Positions 1 to 8,437 of a stretch of 64,000 bases of DNA are shown in pieces. The number at the start of each line of letters is the position of its first letter. Position 1 is the first letter of the stretch. Origin of the DNA: Roseiarcus sp963813555 (GTDB lineage: Bacteria > Pseudomonadota > Alphaproteobacteria > Rhizobiales > Beijerinckiaceae); assembly GCA_963813555.1 (NCBI GenBank), contig CAWEZX010000007.1, forward strand, positions 401,350-465,349, in the 5' to 3' direction. Under the pieces are notes generated by a model that was not told where the DNA came from, ran no database searches, and worked only from the letters and a program-made list of their open reading frames with translations. The translations under genes and the position numbers were made by a program.

Positions 1-2
1 AG

Positions 3-773
3 CGGGCCAAAGTCCAAAACATGGTCTGGTACAATTACCGGCGCGTGCCGGCGGTGACGCTCGCAAAGCAGCTCATCGACGAGGGTCGGCTCGGACGCAT
101 CTACCACTATCGGGCGAAATTCCTGCAAGACTGGACCATTTCAAAGGATCTTCCCCAGGGAGGGGCGGGACTGTGGCGCCTCGACGTGGGTGTCGCCGGC
201 AGCGGCGTGACCGGGGACCTGCTGGCGCATTGCATCGACACCGCGATGTGGCTCAACGGCGGCATCGATCAAGTCACCGCGATGACGGAGACCTTCGTCA
301 AGGAGCGGATGCACAATCTGACCGGCAAGGTTGAGCCGGTCGGGATCGACGATGCGAGCCTCTTCCTCGCGCGCTTCGCCAACGGCTCGCTCGCCAGTTT
401 CGAGGCCACCCGCTACGCGCGCGGCCACAAGGCGCTCTACACATTCGAGATCAATGGCGAAAACGCCTCCATCTTCTGGGACCTGCACGATCTGCATCGG
501 CTGCAGTATTTCGATCATCGCGACGAGGGGATCGTGCGCGGATGGCGGTCGGTCCACATTACGGACAGTGATCATCCTTACATGAGCCGCTGGTGGGTGC
601 CCGGCCTGCAGATTGGCTACGAGCATACTTTCGTTCACCAGGTCGCCGACTTCCTGGACGGACTCGCCTCAGGCAAGGCTGCGGCGCCGACGTTCCGCGA
701 TGCGCTCGCCACCGACCGGGTGACGGATGCGGTGCTGCGTTCCGCGCAGAACGGCAAGTGGGAGCAGCCCTGA
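3..773 (+). CDS. Gfo/Idh/MocA family oxidoreductase, 5'-truncated by window edge
   Basis: The reading frame is open from the first bases, so the true start lies outside the window; 256 C-terminal residues are visible. The segment NMVWYNYRRVPA followed by LAKQLIDEGRLGRIYHYRA is the family signature after the Rossmann fold (the 'nYR..Pa' and 'eG.iGri' blocks), and the rest is the alpha/beta C-terminal domain that shapes the substrate pocket. Family members use NAD(P) to oxidise or reduce sugars and inositols. Two TIM-barrel isomerase genes follow on the same strand, which suggests a sugar or inositol catabolic group. The substrate cannot be told from the sequence. Confidence 0.85.
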   Translation, partial: RAKVQNMVWYNYRRVPAVTLAKQLIDEGRLGRIYHYRAKFLQDWTISKDLPQGGAGLWRLDVGVAGSGVTGDLLAHCIDTAMWLNGGIDQVTAMTETFVKERMHNLTGKVEPVGIDDASLFLARFANGSLASFEATRYARGHKALYTFEINGENASIFWDLHDLHRLQYFDHRDEGIVRGWRSVHITDSDHPYMSRWWVPGLQIGYEHTFVHQVADFLDGLASGKAAAPTFRDALATDRVTDAVLRSAQNGKWEQP

Positions 774-962
774 AGCTGGACAGTTCCTTTCGGAGTACGG
801 GCGCCGCGCGCCTGACAGCTCACAACGAGCGACTCTTCCGGATGGTCCACACGCCGGCTGAGAGAAAACAAAGGTAAGTATCCCCCGGCAAAGCCGGGGG
901 CTTTAGGATTTGAACCGCTCAAAGCGGTAGGAGGGTCGCTGACGCGGCCCTTGATGTTTGGA

Positions 963-983
963 GCCGCCTAAAGGCGGCTTTTT
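963..983 (+). terminator. Rho-independent terminator at the end of the IS200-like element
   Basis: A GCCGCC stem, TAAA loop and GGCGGC stem are followed by five T on the plus strand. It reads against tnpA, overlaps the tnpA stop codon, and would stop transcription arriving from the upstream oxidoreductase gene. IS200 elements are known to protect themselves from impinging transcription this way; the effect here would be polarity on the isomerase genes downstream. Confidence 0.65.
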
Positions 984-1414
984 CAGCGCCAGAGGTTCAT
1001 TTGTTCGAGCCTCTGATCTTCCTTCTCTTGGTTGCGGATGCAAGCCCGGATGGCCTCCTCGTCACGGCCGACCGTATTGACGAAGAACCCCCGCGCCCAG
1101 AAGTGCTGCCCCACGAAGTTGCGCTTGCGCTCCCCATATACCCGGGCCAGGTGGATCGCGCTCTTGCCCTTGATGTACCCGACCACCTGCGACACTGCGT
1201 ATTTCGGCGGAATCAACAACAGCATGTGCACGTGATCGGGCATCAGATGCCCTTCCTCGACCCTCGCTTCCTTCTGAAGCGCAAGCTTGCGCAAAACTTC
1301 GCCCAAGTGTCGTCGCAGCTCCAGATATAGCACCTTGCGCCGACATTTGGGAATGAACACCACATGATATTTGCAGGTCCATGTCGTGTGGCTTAGGCTC
1401 TCGTAGTCGTCCAT
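983..1414 (-). CDS. tnpA: IS200/IS605-family transposase TnpA with Tyr-to-Cys at the catalytic site
   Basis: The 143-residue length and sequence fit Y1 HUH transposases that cut and rejoin single-stranded DNA. The HUH metal motif is present as H61-V-H63 in MPDHVHML, and WARGFFVNTVG is the usual block before the catalytic helix. In IS200 relatives that helix reads Y-I-x-x-Q, with the tyrosine forming the covalent DNA link. Here it reads RACIRNQE, with Cys125 (codon TGC) in place of Tyr (TAC/TAT), a single base change. The protein is otherwise full length. I infer that it cannot transpose unless complemented. Confidence 0.9.
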   Translation of the reverse strand: MDDYESLSHTTWTCKYHVVFIPKCRRKVLYLELRRHLGEVLRKLALQKEARVEEGHLMPDHVHMLLLIPPKYAVSQVVGYIKGKSAIHLARVYGERKRNFVGQHFWARGFFVNTVGRDEEAIRACIRNQEKEDQRLEQMNLWR

Positions 1415-1545
1415 CGGTGGAGTTCCTTTCGTGTGAGTGGCTGCTCACGTTGGAACTTCACCGGTGGACCGCCGGAAACGTCAAACCTCTACTGCCACCC
1501 CGGCAGAGCCGGGGGGTCTCCCGCTTACGCTAGGGGGAACGGGAA

Positions 1546-2394
1546 ATGCTCTTGGGGTTCAACATGCTCTTGTGGTCGACGCACGTGACCGAGGAGCACT
1601 TTCCCCTCTTCGCCAAGATCAAGCGCGCGGGCTTCGACGGCGTTGAGCTTCCCATCTTCGAGGGAACGCCCGGGCACTTCGAAAAGGTTGGCAAGGCCAT
1701 CCGCGAGGTCGGTCTGCGCTCGACCGCGGTCACGATCATCCCCGACGCTGAGCGCAATTGCGCCAGCGCCGATCCAGCGGTGCGCGCCGCCGGACTTGAG
1801 CATCTCAAATGGGCGATCGACTGTCTGGCGGCGGCGGGCGGCGAGACGTTGTGCGGCCCGTTTTACCAGCCGCTCGGCGTCTTCACCGGCGAGCCGCCGA
1901 CGAAGATCGAGCGCGCGAACGTCGTGAGCGTCCACAAGGACGCCGCCGCCTATGCGGCGCGGCACAACATTAAGCTCTCGGTCGAACCGCTCAACCGCTT
2001 CGAATGCTACGTGCTCAACACCGTCGCGGACTCCGCCGACGTCGTTCGCCAGGTGAGCGAACCCAATTATGGTCTCCTCTACGATACGTTCCACGCCAAT
2101 ATCGAGGAGAAGGATCCGGTCGGGGTCATCGCACCCAACATTGCGCATATCAATCATGTGCATTTCTCCGAGAATGACCGCGGCACCCCGGGCAAGGGTC
2201 ACGTTCCCTGGGCCGCTACGATGAAGGCGCTCAAGCAAAGCGGTTACGACGGCTGGTGCGTGATCGAAGCCTTCGGCCGGGCGTTGCCGGACCTGGCGGC
2301 GGCGACGCGCGTCTGGCGCGACTTCTTCCCCAACCGCGACGAAGTGTATCAGTTCGGCGGCAAGTTCCTGCGTGAGCAGTGGACGAAGGCTTGA
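1546..2394 (+). CDS. Sugar phosphate isomerase/epimerase, D-tagatose 3-epimerase-like
   Basis: A 282-residue TIM-barrel protein of the AP endonuclease 2/xylose isomerase-like superfamily. Expected metal ligands are visible: Glu in SVEPLNRFE, Asp in YDTFHANIEE, His in HINHVHFSEND and Glu in VIEAFGR. The motifs EPLNRFE and DTFHxNIEE are those of ketose 3-epimerases (D-tagatose or D-psicose 3-epimerase), so C3 epimerisation of a ketose is the best guess; a hydroxypyruvate isomerase role is less likely. The start is supported by AGGGGG upstream of the ATG. The IS200-like element ends just before this ribosome site. Confidence 0.85.
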   Translation: MLLGFNMLLWSTHVTEEHFPLFAKIKRAGFDGVELPIFEGTPGHFEKVGKAIREVGLRSTAVTIIPDAERNCASADPAVRAAGLEHLKWAIDCLAAAGGETLCGPFYQPLGVFTGEPPTKIERANVVSVHKDAAAYAARHNIKLSVEPLNRFECYVLNTVADSADVVRQVSEPNYGLLYDTFHANIEEKDPVGVIAPNIAHINHVHFSENDRGTPGKGHVPWAATMKALKQSGYDGWCVIEAFGRALPDLAAATRVWRDFFPNRDEVYQFGGKFLREQWTKA

Positions 2395-2438
2395 CGCCGC
2401 CCGATCGTCGATAACCCCAAGAGACGAGACGAAGCGCC

Positions 2439-3494
2439 ATGAAATCGATCAAGGGTCCCGCAATCTTCCTCGCGCAATTCGCCGGTGACGAGGCGCCGTT
2501 CGACACCTTCGACGCCATCTGCGGCTGGGCCTCGAGCCTCGGCTACAAGGGCGTGCAGATTCCCGCGTGGGACGGCAGGTTCATCGACCTCAAGAAGGCC
2601 GCTGACAGCGTCGGCTATTGCCAGGAGCTGATCGGAACCGCCAAGAAGAATGGCGTCGAGATCACGGAGCTTGCGACCCACTTGCAAGGCCAGCTGGTGG
2701 CGGTCAACCCGGTCTACGACGAAGGCTTCGACGCCTTTGCCGCGCCTCACGTGCGCGGCAATCCGAAGGCGCGCCAGCAATGGGCGACCGAGCAGGTGAC
2801 GCTGGCGGCCAAAGCCAGCCGCAACATGGGTCTGAACGCCCAGGTGACGTTTCCAGGGGCGCTGGCCTGGCCGTTTCTCTATCCCTGGCCGCCGCGTCCG
2901 GCCGGCATGATCGAGGCCGCCTTCGACGAACTCGCCCGGCGCTGGAAGCCGATCCTCGACGCGAACGAGGAGCAGGGCGTCGACGTCTGCTTCGAACTGC
3001 ATCCGGGTGAGGACCTGTTCGACGGCGTGACCTTCGAGCGCTTCCTCGACAAGCTCAAGGGCCACAAACGCTGCTGCATCAACTACGACCCGTCGCACTT
3101 CAGGCTGCAAGCGCTCGACTACGTCGGCTTCATCGATGTCTATCACGAGCGTATCAAGGCCTTCCATGTGAAGGACGCCGAGTTCCGTCCGTCGCCGAAA
3201 CAGGGCGTCTATTCGGGCTTCGCTGACTGGCCCCACCGCGCCGGGCGCTTCCGGTCGCTCGGCGACGGCGACGTCGACTTCGGCGCCATTTTCTCGAGCC
3301 TTTCGGTTTACGGCTACGACAGCTGGGCGGTGCTCGAGTGGGAATGCGCCATCAAGAACCGGGAGGACGGCGCTCGCGAAGGCGCGGAATTCATCAAGAA
3401 GCACCTGATCAAGGTGAGCGAGTCGAGTTTCGAGGACTTCATCGGCCAAGGCGCCGACCGCTCAGCCGTCAACCGTGCGCTTGGAATCAGGTAA
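2439..3494 (+). CDS. Sugar phosphate isomerase/epimerase, TIM barrel
   Basis: A second, longer (351 residues) xylose isomerase-like TIM-barrel protein, 44 bp after the previous gene and likely co-transcribed with it. Metal ligand candidates are Glu in FELHPGED, Asp in INYDPSHF, His in AFHVKDAEF and Glu in VLEWECAIK. Proteins of this type usually sit with Gfo/Idh/MocA oxidoreductases in sugar or inositol catabolism, as here. The substrate is unknown. The C-terminal tail (about residues 310-351) extends past the barrel, as in close relatives. Confidence 0.85.
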   Translation: MKSIKGPAIFLAQFAGDEAPFDTFDAICGWASSLGYKGVQIPAWDGRFIDLKKAADSVGYCQELIGTAKKNGVEITELATHLQGQLVAVNPVYDEGFDAFAAPHVRGNPKARQQWATEQVTLAAKASRNMGLNAQVTFPGALAWPFLYPWPPRPAGMIEAAFDELARRWKPILDANEEQGVDVCFELHPGEDLFDGVTFERFLDKLKGHKRCCINYDPSHFRLQALDYVGFIDVYHERIKAFHVKDAEFRPSPKQGVYSGFADWPHRAGRFRSLGDGDVDFGAIFSSLSVYGYDSWAVLEWECAIKNREDGAREGAEFIKKHLIKVSESSFEDFIGQGADRSAVNRALGIR

Positions 3495-3677
3495 CAACTC
3501 GGCGCAATTTAACTCAGTGAACGCGATCAACCTTTCCAAGCTTCGCCAAGCGCTGGAGCCGTCGAACTGCGGTAGGCATCTGAGCGGCTCCGGTGTAGGA
3601 TCGCCAATCACTACGTGAGCGGCCGAGACATGGCGCGTGCGCAGTTGCGCCTAGAAGCGCATCGATTGGGAGGGAAC

Positions 3678-4643
3678 ATGCAACACAGCAGACAATTTCT
3701 CCTCGAGTCCTATCGCACCATGGCGACGATCCGGCGCTTCGAGGATCGCGTCCACGACGAATTCGCGACCGGTAAGATTCCGGGCTTTGTCCATCTGTAT
3801 GCAGGTGAGGAGGCCTCCGCGGTTGGCGTCTGTTCCCAACTGAGCGACCGCGATGTGATCGCCTCGACGCATCGCGGTCATGGCCATTGCATCGCCAAGG
3901 GCTGTGACGTGACCGGGATGATGAAGGAAATCTTCGGGCGGCGCGATGGTCTCTGTGGCGGCAAGGGCGGTTCGATGCACATCGCTGATCTCGCCAAGGG
4001 CATGTTGGGCGCGAACGGAATCGTTGGCGGGGGTCCGCCGCTGATTTGCGGCGCAGCGCTGACCGCAAAATATCTCAAGACGGGCGGAGTCGCGGTGGCG
4101 TTCGTGGGCGACGGCGGCTCCAACCAGGGCACCACGCTCGAATCCTACAACCTCGCCAAGGTTTGGCAATTGCCAGTGATCTTTGTCGTCGAGGACAACG
4201 GCTACGCCGAATCAACGGCGAGCGCATGGTCCGTTGGCGGCAGCCAGGTCGGCCGCGCCGCCGGCTTCGGCATGCCCGGCCACGAAGTCGACGGCTTCGA
4301 TTTCTTTGCCGTGTATGACGTCGCGCGCGAAGCGATCGAGCGGGCTCGCGACGGCGGCGGCCCATCGCTTATTCATGCAAAACTGGTGCGCTACTACGGC
4401 CACTTTGAAGGCGATGCGATGACCTATCGCGCTCCCGGAGAAATCTCGAAAGTCCGGGAGGAGACAGACTCGCTGAAGATGTTCCGCAAACGCGTCGTCT
4501 CGGCAGGCCTCATCGAGGATCAGGATCTCGATGCCGTCGACAAGGAGGTCGCAACAGTCATCGACGAGGCCGTCGCCGCCTCGGACGCCTCGCCGGCGCC
4601 GAAAGAGACCGATCTCGTGACCGACGTCTACGTGACCTACTAA
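3678..4643 (+). CDS. acoA: Acetoin dehydrogenase E1 alpha (TPP-dependent)
   Basis: The alpha chain of a thiamine diphosphate-dependent 2-oxoacid-dehydrogenase-type E1 component. The TPP motif runs from VGDGGSNQG to VVEDNGYAEST, and GGKGGSMHIAD is the usual block before it. The frame is open from 3615, but 3678 is preferred because GGGAGGG lies directly before it and the product then starts with the normal QFLLESYRTM helix (321 residues). E1 beta starts 10 bp after the stop. With acoB and acoC it cleaves acetoin to acetaldehyde and acetyl-CoA; assignment to acetoin rather than another oxo compound rests on the AcoC type. Confidence 0.9.
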   Translation: MQHSRQFLLESYRTMATIRRFEDRVHDEFATGKIPGFVHLYAGEEASAVGVCSQLSDRDVIASTHRGHGHCIAKGCDVTGMMKEIFGRRDGLCGGKGGSMHIADLAKGMLGANGIVGGGPPLICGAALTAKYLKTGGVAVAFVGDGGSNQGTTLESYNLAKVWQLPVIFVVEDNGYAESTASAWSVGGSQVGRAAGFGMPGHEVDGFDFFAVYDVAREAIERARDGGGPSLIHAKLVRYYGHFEGDAMTYRAPGEISKVREETDSLKMFRKRVVSAGLIEDQDLDAVDKEVATVIDEAVAASDASPAPKETDLVTDVYVTY

Positions 4644-4653
4644 GGGGGTTCTT

Positions 4654-5670
4654 ATGGCGAAGAAATCTTACCGCGAAGCCATCCGAGAAGCGATCGCTAG
4701 CGAGATGCGCCGCGATCCGCGCGTGATCGTGATGGGGGAGGACAACGCCGGCGGCGCGGGCGCGCCCGGAGAGAATGACGCCTGGGGCGGCGTGCTCGGG
4801 GTCACGAAAGGCTTGCAGCCGGAGTTCGGCGCTGATCGCGTGCTCGATACGCCGATCACCGAGAGCGCCTTCATTGGCGCGGCGGCCGGCGCGGCGGCGA
4901 CCGGCCTCAGGCCCGTCGCCGAGCTCATGTTCGTCGACTTCATGGGGGTCTGCTTCGACCAGATCTTCAACCAGGCGGCGAAATTCCGCTATATGTTCGG
5001 CGGCAAAGCGGTGACGCCGCTTGTCATCCGCACGATGTACGGCGCCGGATTTCGCGCCGCCTCGCAGCACAGTCAGTGCCTCTATCCGCTTTTCACACAT
5101 ATCCCGGGCCTCAAGGTCGTGCTGCCGTCGTCGGCTTACGACGCCAAGGGTCTTTTGATTCAGGCCATCAGGGACGACGATCCAGTGATCTTCTTCGAGC
5201 ACAAGCTCATGTACGACGAGACGTCGGATGTGCCCGACGAGAGCTATACCATCCCTTTCGGCGAGGCGAACATCACCCGGGAGGGGAAGGACGCGACCAT
5301 CGTCGCCTTCGGCCGCATGGTGACTTTCGCCAACCAGGTCGCCGACGAGCTCAAGCGCGAGGGCGTGGGCGTCACGGTCATCGATCCGCGTACGACCTCT
5401 CCGCTCGATACGGAAACGATTCTCGACAGCGTCGCGGAGACGGGCCGCCTTGTCGTCGTCGACGAATCCCATCCCCGCTGTTCGATGGCTGCCGATATCG
5501 CTCGGCTTGTCGCCGAGGAGGCCTTCAGCGATCTCAAGGCGCCGATCAAGACCGTGACCGCGCCGCACACGCCGGTGCCATTCTCGCCATCGCTCGAGGA
5601 TATCTATGTCCCGAATCCGGCGAAGATCCGGGCGGCCGTCCTCGCCGTGACGCGAGGCCGCGCGGCATGA
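4654..5670 (+). CDS. acoB: Acetoin dehydrogenase E1 beta (TPP-dependent)
   Basis: A 338-residue transketolase-like beta subunit. It shows the N-terminal YREAIREAIASEM, the MGEDN block with an inserted Gly/Ala/Pro stretch common in AcoB, DTPITESAFIGAAAGAA, and the C-terminal domain with VIDPRTTSPLDTETI. It pairs with the alpha chain to build the TPP site. The stop codon overlaps the start of acoC in an ATGA, which indicates translational coupling. Confidence 0.92.
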   Translation: MAKKSYREAIREAIASEMRRDPRVIVMGEDNAGGAGAPGENDAWGGVLGVTKGLQPEFGADRVLDTPITESAFIGAAAGAAATGLRPVAELMFVDFMGVCFDQIFNQAAKFRYMFGGKAVTPLVIRTMYGAGFRAASQHSQCLYPLFTHIPGLKVVLPSSAYDAKGLLIQAIRDDDPVIFFEHKLMYDETSDVPDESYTIPFGEANITREGKDATIVAFGRMVTFANQVADELKREGVGVTVIDPRTTSPLDTETILDSVAETGRLVVVDESHPRCSMAADIARLVAEEAFSDLKAPIKTVTAPHTPVPFSPSLEDIYVPNPAKIRAAVLAVTRGRAA

Positions 5671-6794
5671 GCGAGATCCAGCCGATCGTCATGCCCAAAT
5701 GGGGGCTCGCCATGGAGGAAGGCGCCCTCACCTCGTGGCTCGTCCAGAACGGCGCCCCGATCGAGAAAGGACAGGAGATCGCGGAAATCGAGACGTCGAA
5801 ACTCGCCAACGTGTTCGAAAGCCCGACTTCGGGAACCGTGCGTCGTCTGGTCGCCAAGGAGGGCGATGTTCTCCCGGTCGGCGCGCTTCTGGCGGTTCTC
5901 GCGCCGCCGACCGTCTCCGATGCGGACGTTGACAGCTTCGTTGCGGGTTTCGTGGTCGAACCGACAGCGGACGCTGACGCCGCGGGCGCGGTCGTCGAGC
6001 GAAAGCTGGAGCGTGGCGGCCAGACGCTGGTCTTCAAGGCGGCCGGCTTACAAAATTCAGCCACGCCGGTTGTGCTCATCCACGGGTTCGGCGGAGATTC
6101 CGACAACTGGCTTTTTAACATCGACGAACTGGCCAGGACGCGCCCCGTATACGCGGTCGATCTGCCTGGTCATGGGAAATCCAGCAAGACCTTGGCCACT
6201 GGCGACCTTAGCGAGCTCGCTCAAGCGGTCACCGATCTCATGAGCGAGATTGGCGCCCCGAAAGTCCACCTCGTGGGACATTCGCTCGGCGCAGCCGTCG
6301 CGTTCCAAACCCTGCGGGATCACCCCGAGCGCGTAGCGTCCGTCGTCGGCATTGCGCCGAGCGGCCTCGACGACCGGGTCAACGCCGAGTTCATCGAGGG
6401 ATTCATCGGCGCCGAGAAGCGCAAGGACATAAAAGCGACGCTCCAGCTCCTCGTCGGCGACCCGGACTTGGTCTCGGCGCAAATGATCGAGGGCGTGCAG
6501 CGCTTCAAACGCCTCGAGGGCGCAAGAGAGGCGCTCCGCGCCATTGCGGACATGAATCTGCCCTCGGGTCGGCAGACCGCGAGCTTCCGGGATCTCGTTC
6601 AGGAGGATCGGGTTCCGGTTATGATTGTGTGGGGCGAGCGCGATGCGATTCTCAATCCCGCGGCCGCCGGGGGACTTCCGCCATCCGTCAAAGTCGTGCG
6701 CCTCGAGAACGTCGGACACATGCCGCATATGGAGGCGGCAAGCGCGGTCAACAGCAAGCTCGCCGAACTCTTTGAGGCTGCTGACCGCCGATAG
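5667..6794 (+). CDS. acoC: Acetoin dehydrogenase E2: lipoyl domain plus alpha/beta hydrolase
   Basis: The frame is open far upstream, but the ATG at 5667 overlaps the acoB stop and begins the lipoyl domain directly. Residues 1-80 form a biotinyl/lipoyl domain with Lys45 in EIETSKLAN as the lipoylation site. Residues from about 120 form an alpha/beta hydrolase fold with Ser206 in GHSLG, a candidate Asp in WGERDAI and His in NVGHMPH. This two-domain layout (375 residues) is typical of AcoC and unlike ordinary E2 subunits, and it supports the acetoin assignment. No E3 (lipoamide dehydrogenase) gene follows. Confidence 0.93.
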   Translation: MSEIQPIVMPKWGLAMEEGALTSWLVQNGAPIEKGQEIAEIETSKLANVFESPTSGTVRRLVAKEGDVLPVGALLAVLAPPTVSDADVDSFVAGFVVEPTADADAAGAVVERKLERGGQTLVFKAAGLQNSATPVVLIHGFGGDSDNWLFNIDELARTRPVYAVDLPGHGKSSKTLATGDLSELAQAVTDLMSEIGAPKVHLVGHSLGAAVAFQTLRDHPERVASVVGIAPSGLDDRVNAEFIEGFIGAEKRKDIKATLQLLVGDPDLVSAQMIEGVQRFKRLEGAREALRAIADMNLPSGRQTASFRDLVQEDRVPVMIVWGERDAILNPAAAGGLPPSVKVVRLENVGHMPHMEAASAVNSKLAELFEAADRR

Positions 6795-6803
6795 AGCCCA
6801 TCG

Positions 6804-6837
6804 GCCCGGCGCGTCGCTTCGCCGGGCTCAGCCTTTT
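6804..6837. terminator. Stem-loop terminator between acoC and the DJ-1/PfpI gene
   Basis: A perfect 8-bp stem GCCCGGCG/CGCCGGGC (6804-6811 and 6820-6827) with an 8-base loop lies 10 bp after the acoC stop, and a short T run (6834-6837) follows. The two flanking genes converge, so it may serve mainly the aco operon. The T run is short and displaced, so confidence is moderate. Confidence 0.5.
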
Positions 6838-6895
6838 GCCAACTCCGCCGCCGCGCTTCGCGTAGGGCAGGGGACGCTTAGTTAGCGAGGGGGTT

Positions 6896-7516
6896 TCAGG
6901 CCGCCTTGCGCGCGCGCCCCCTGAGTGTCTCGCCGTGATGGATCTCCGTCCCCAAGACCTTCAGGCATTCGCGCATGAAGGCGGCCAGTCCGGGCCAGCC
7001 CTTGGCTGAGACAAGGTTGCCATCCGCGCAGGCGCCAGTCGGCTCGACGTCGACATAGATGCCGCCCGCAAGACGCACCTCCGGCTCGCAATATTGCAAC
7101 GCGGCAACCCGCCTGCCCTTCACGACGCCATCCACCGCGATAAGCACCTGGACCCCATGGCAGATCGTGAAGATCGGCTTCTCGGTCTCGTGGAAGTGGC
7201 GGATGATATCCTGTACGCGCTTGTCGATGCGAATGTATTCGGGGCCACGCCCACCGGCGACATAAACCGCGTCATAGTCCTCCGGCCTAACCTGGGCGAA
7301 GGTCTTGTTAAGCGCATAAAGGTGCCCGAGCTTCTCGGTGTAGGTCTGATCGCCCTCAAAATCGTGCAGCGAGGTTTTAATGTTGTCGCCAGCCTTCTTG
7401 TCAGGACAAACGACGTCGACCTTGTGGCCTACGGCATGCATCGCCTGCTCGAACACGAAAATCTCGTATTCCTCGCTGAACTCGCCGACCAACATCAGGA
7501 TCTTCTTGCCCGCCAT
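6896..7516 (-). CDS. DJ-1/PfpI family protein (class I glutamine amidotransferase-like)
   Basis: 206 residues. The ATG at 7516 follows a clear AGGAGG; an open frame continues further upstream but lacks family similarity. The N-terminal KKILMLVGEFSEEYEI is the first strand and turn of the fold, and FTICHGVQVL is the nucleophile elbow carrying the reactive Cys next to His. Family members act as glyoxalases or deglycases, proteases or chaperone-like stress proteins; nothing here picks between them. It lies downstream of the TetR gene on the same strand, 139 bp away. Confidence 0.85.
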   Translation of the reverse strand: MAGKKILMLVGEFSEEYEIFVFEQAMHAVGHKVDVVCPDKKAGDNIKTSLHDFEGDQTYTEKLGHLYALNKTFAQVRPEDYDAVYVAGGRGPEYIRIDKRVQDIIRHFHETEKPIFTICHGVQVLIAVDGVVKGRRVAALQYCEPEVRLAGGIYVDVEPTGACADGNLVSAKGWPGLAAFMRECLKVLGTEIHHGETLRGRARKAA

Positions 7517-7655
7517 AACGCTCCTCCTTTTCTTGCGTGTTTGAGCTTCGCAATCAGGGCGCCTGGTGTCAACGGATTGCGCGGCGGCTTTGTCGCCGTT
7601 ACGCCGAGCGGCGTCGAAGTCGGGATGAGTTTGGCTTAAGCTCTCGCCTGTAGGG

Positions 7656-8312
7656 CTACTGCGCGCGGGCTTCATGCTCCGGCGACGATTCGCGCGCGTC
7701 AAGAGGCCGGACGCCGAACGAGGCGATGACGCCCCGGCTGGTGCGCACGAGATTAGCGCTTGGGCCGTTTGCTCCCACATTGCGGCGGCTCACTCGCGCG
7801 CCCTCGATCAAGAGAAAGAGCGTGTCGGCAAGGAGGCCCGGCTGCGAGGCGCCGGCGGCCTTACATAGATTCGTCAGGCGCTCGCGCTGACGCATCTTGA
7901 ATTCTTCGATTACGCGAAGACCGGGATGGCCCTGTTCCGTCAATTCGATGGCGGCGTTGGCGAGATCGCAGCCACGCTCGTCCTCCGCGATGAATATTGC
8001 GGCCTTATCCACGAAACCGTAAAGCTGACCACCAGGGTCCCCGGGATTCTGGGCCTCGATTTCGGCCCAGATTTCGTCCGACTTTCGCCCTTTGTAATTC
8101 AGATACTCGATAATAAGCTCGTCCTTCGAATCGAAGTGGCGGTAAAGGGCCATTTTGCTGGTGCCCGCCGCCTCGGCGATCGCTTCGACACCCACCCCGC
8201 GGATGCCGCGGCGGTGGAAGAGGTCCTGAGCGCAGGCGAAGATGCGGTCGCGGGGCTTCCCGGCCCTGCTAATTGGTACATCAGGATCCGAACTCGATTT
8301 TTCTTTGTTCAT
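7656..8312 (-). CDS. TetR/AcrR family transcriptional regulator
   Basis: 218 residues. An N-terminal helix-turn-helix is clear: RIFACAQDLFHRRGIRGVGVEAIAEAAGTSKMALYRHFDSKDELI (about residues 22-68). The rest is the helical ligand-binding and dimerisation domain. The gene is divergent from a small ORF and an RND efflux pump, the standard layout for a pump repressor. Two copies of a perfect palindrome between the divergent genes are the probable binding sites. The inducing ligand is unknown. Confidence 0.9.
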   Translation of the reverse strand: MNKEKSSSDPDVPISRAGKPRDRIFACAQDLFHRRGIRGVGVEAIAEAAGTSKMALYRHFDSKDELIIEYLNYKGRKSDEIWAEIEAQNPGDPGGQLYGFVDKAAIFIAEDERGCDLANAAIELTEQGHPGLRVIEEFKMRQRERLTNLCKAAGASQPGLLADTLFLLIEGARVSRRNVGANGPSANLVRTSRGVIASFGVRPLDARESSPEHEARAQ

Positions 8313-8330
8313 GGTGCTTGACGAACCCGT

Positions 8331-8365
8331 TACCGATCGGTATCAGTGGACGATACCGATCGGTA
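8331..8365. promoter_or_regulatory. Tandem palindromic operator, probably for the TetR regulator
   Basis: The perfect 12-bp palindrome TACCGATCGGTA occurs at 8331-8342 and again at 8354-8365, with start positions 23 bp apart, in the region between the tetR start (8312) and the small gene at 8438. This fits dimer binding on both sites to control the divergent promoters. Symmetry and position are seen in the sequence; binding by the neighbouring regulator is inferred. Confidence 0.75.
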
Positions 8366-8437
8366 CCATCCCGCGCTTGCAGAGTCAAACCGCCGCGCGG
8401 TAACAGCCCGGACGCCCAGTCGAAAGGAACATCCGCC

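Larger units (their letters stand above)
870..1535 (-). mobile_element. IS200/IS605-family element (tnpA only), probably immobile
   Basis: The element carries a single tnpA on the minus strand with strong hairpins on both sides, as expected for IS200-like elements that lack terminal inverted repeats. Hairpins lie at 882-900 (CCCCCGGC/GCCGGGGG), 913-925, 963-978 and 1498-1514 (CCCCGGC/GCCGGGG); the outermost two have similar stems. Exact ends cannot be set without an empty site. It sits between an oxidoreductase gene and a TIM-barrel isomerase gene that would otherwise be about 100 bp apart, so it probably entered an operon. Confidence 0.75.

Noticed and set aside
882..1514. Series of hairpins as a possible CRISPR or REP array.
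   Set aside because: Stems differ, spacing is irregular, and they bracket an IS200-like tnpA; they are the element's end structures.
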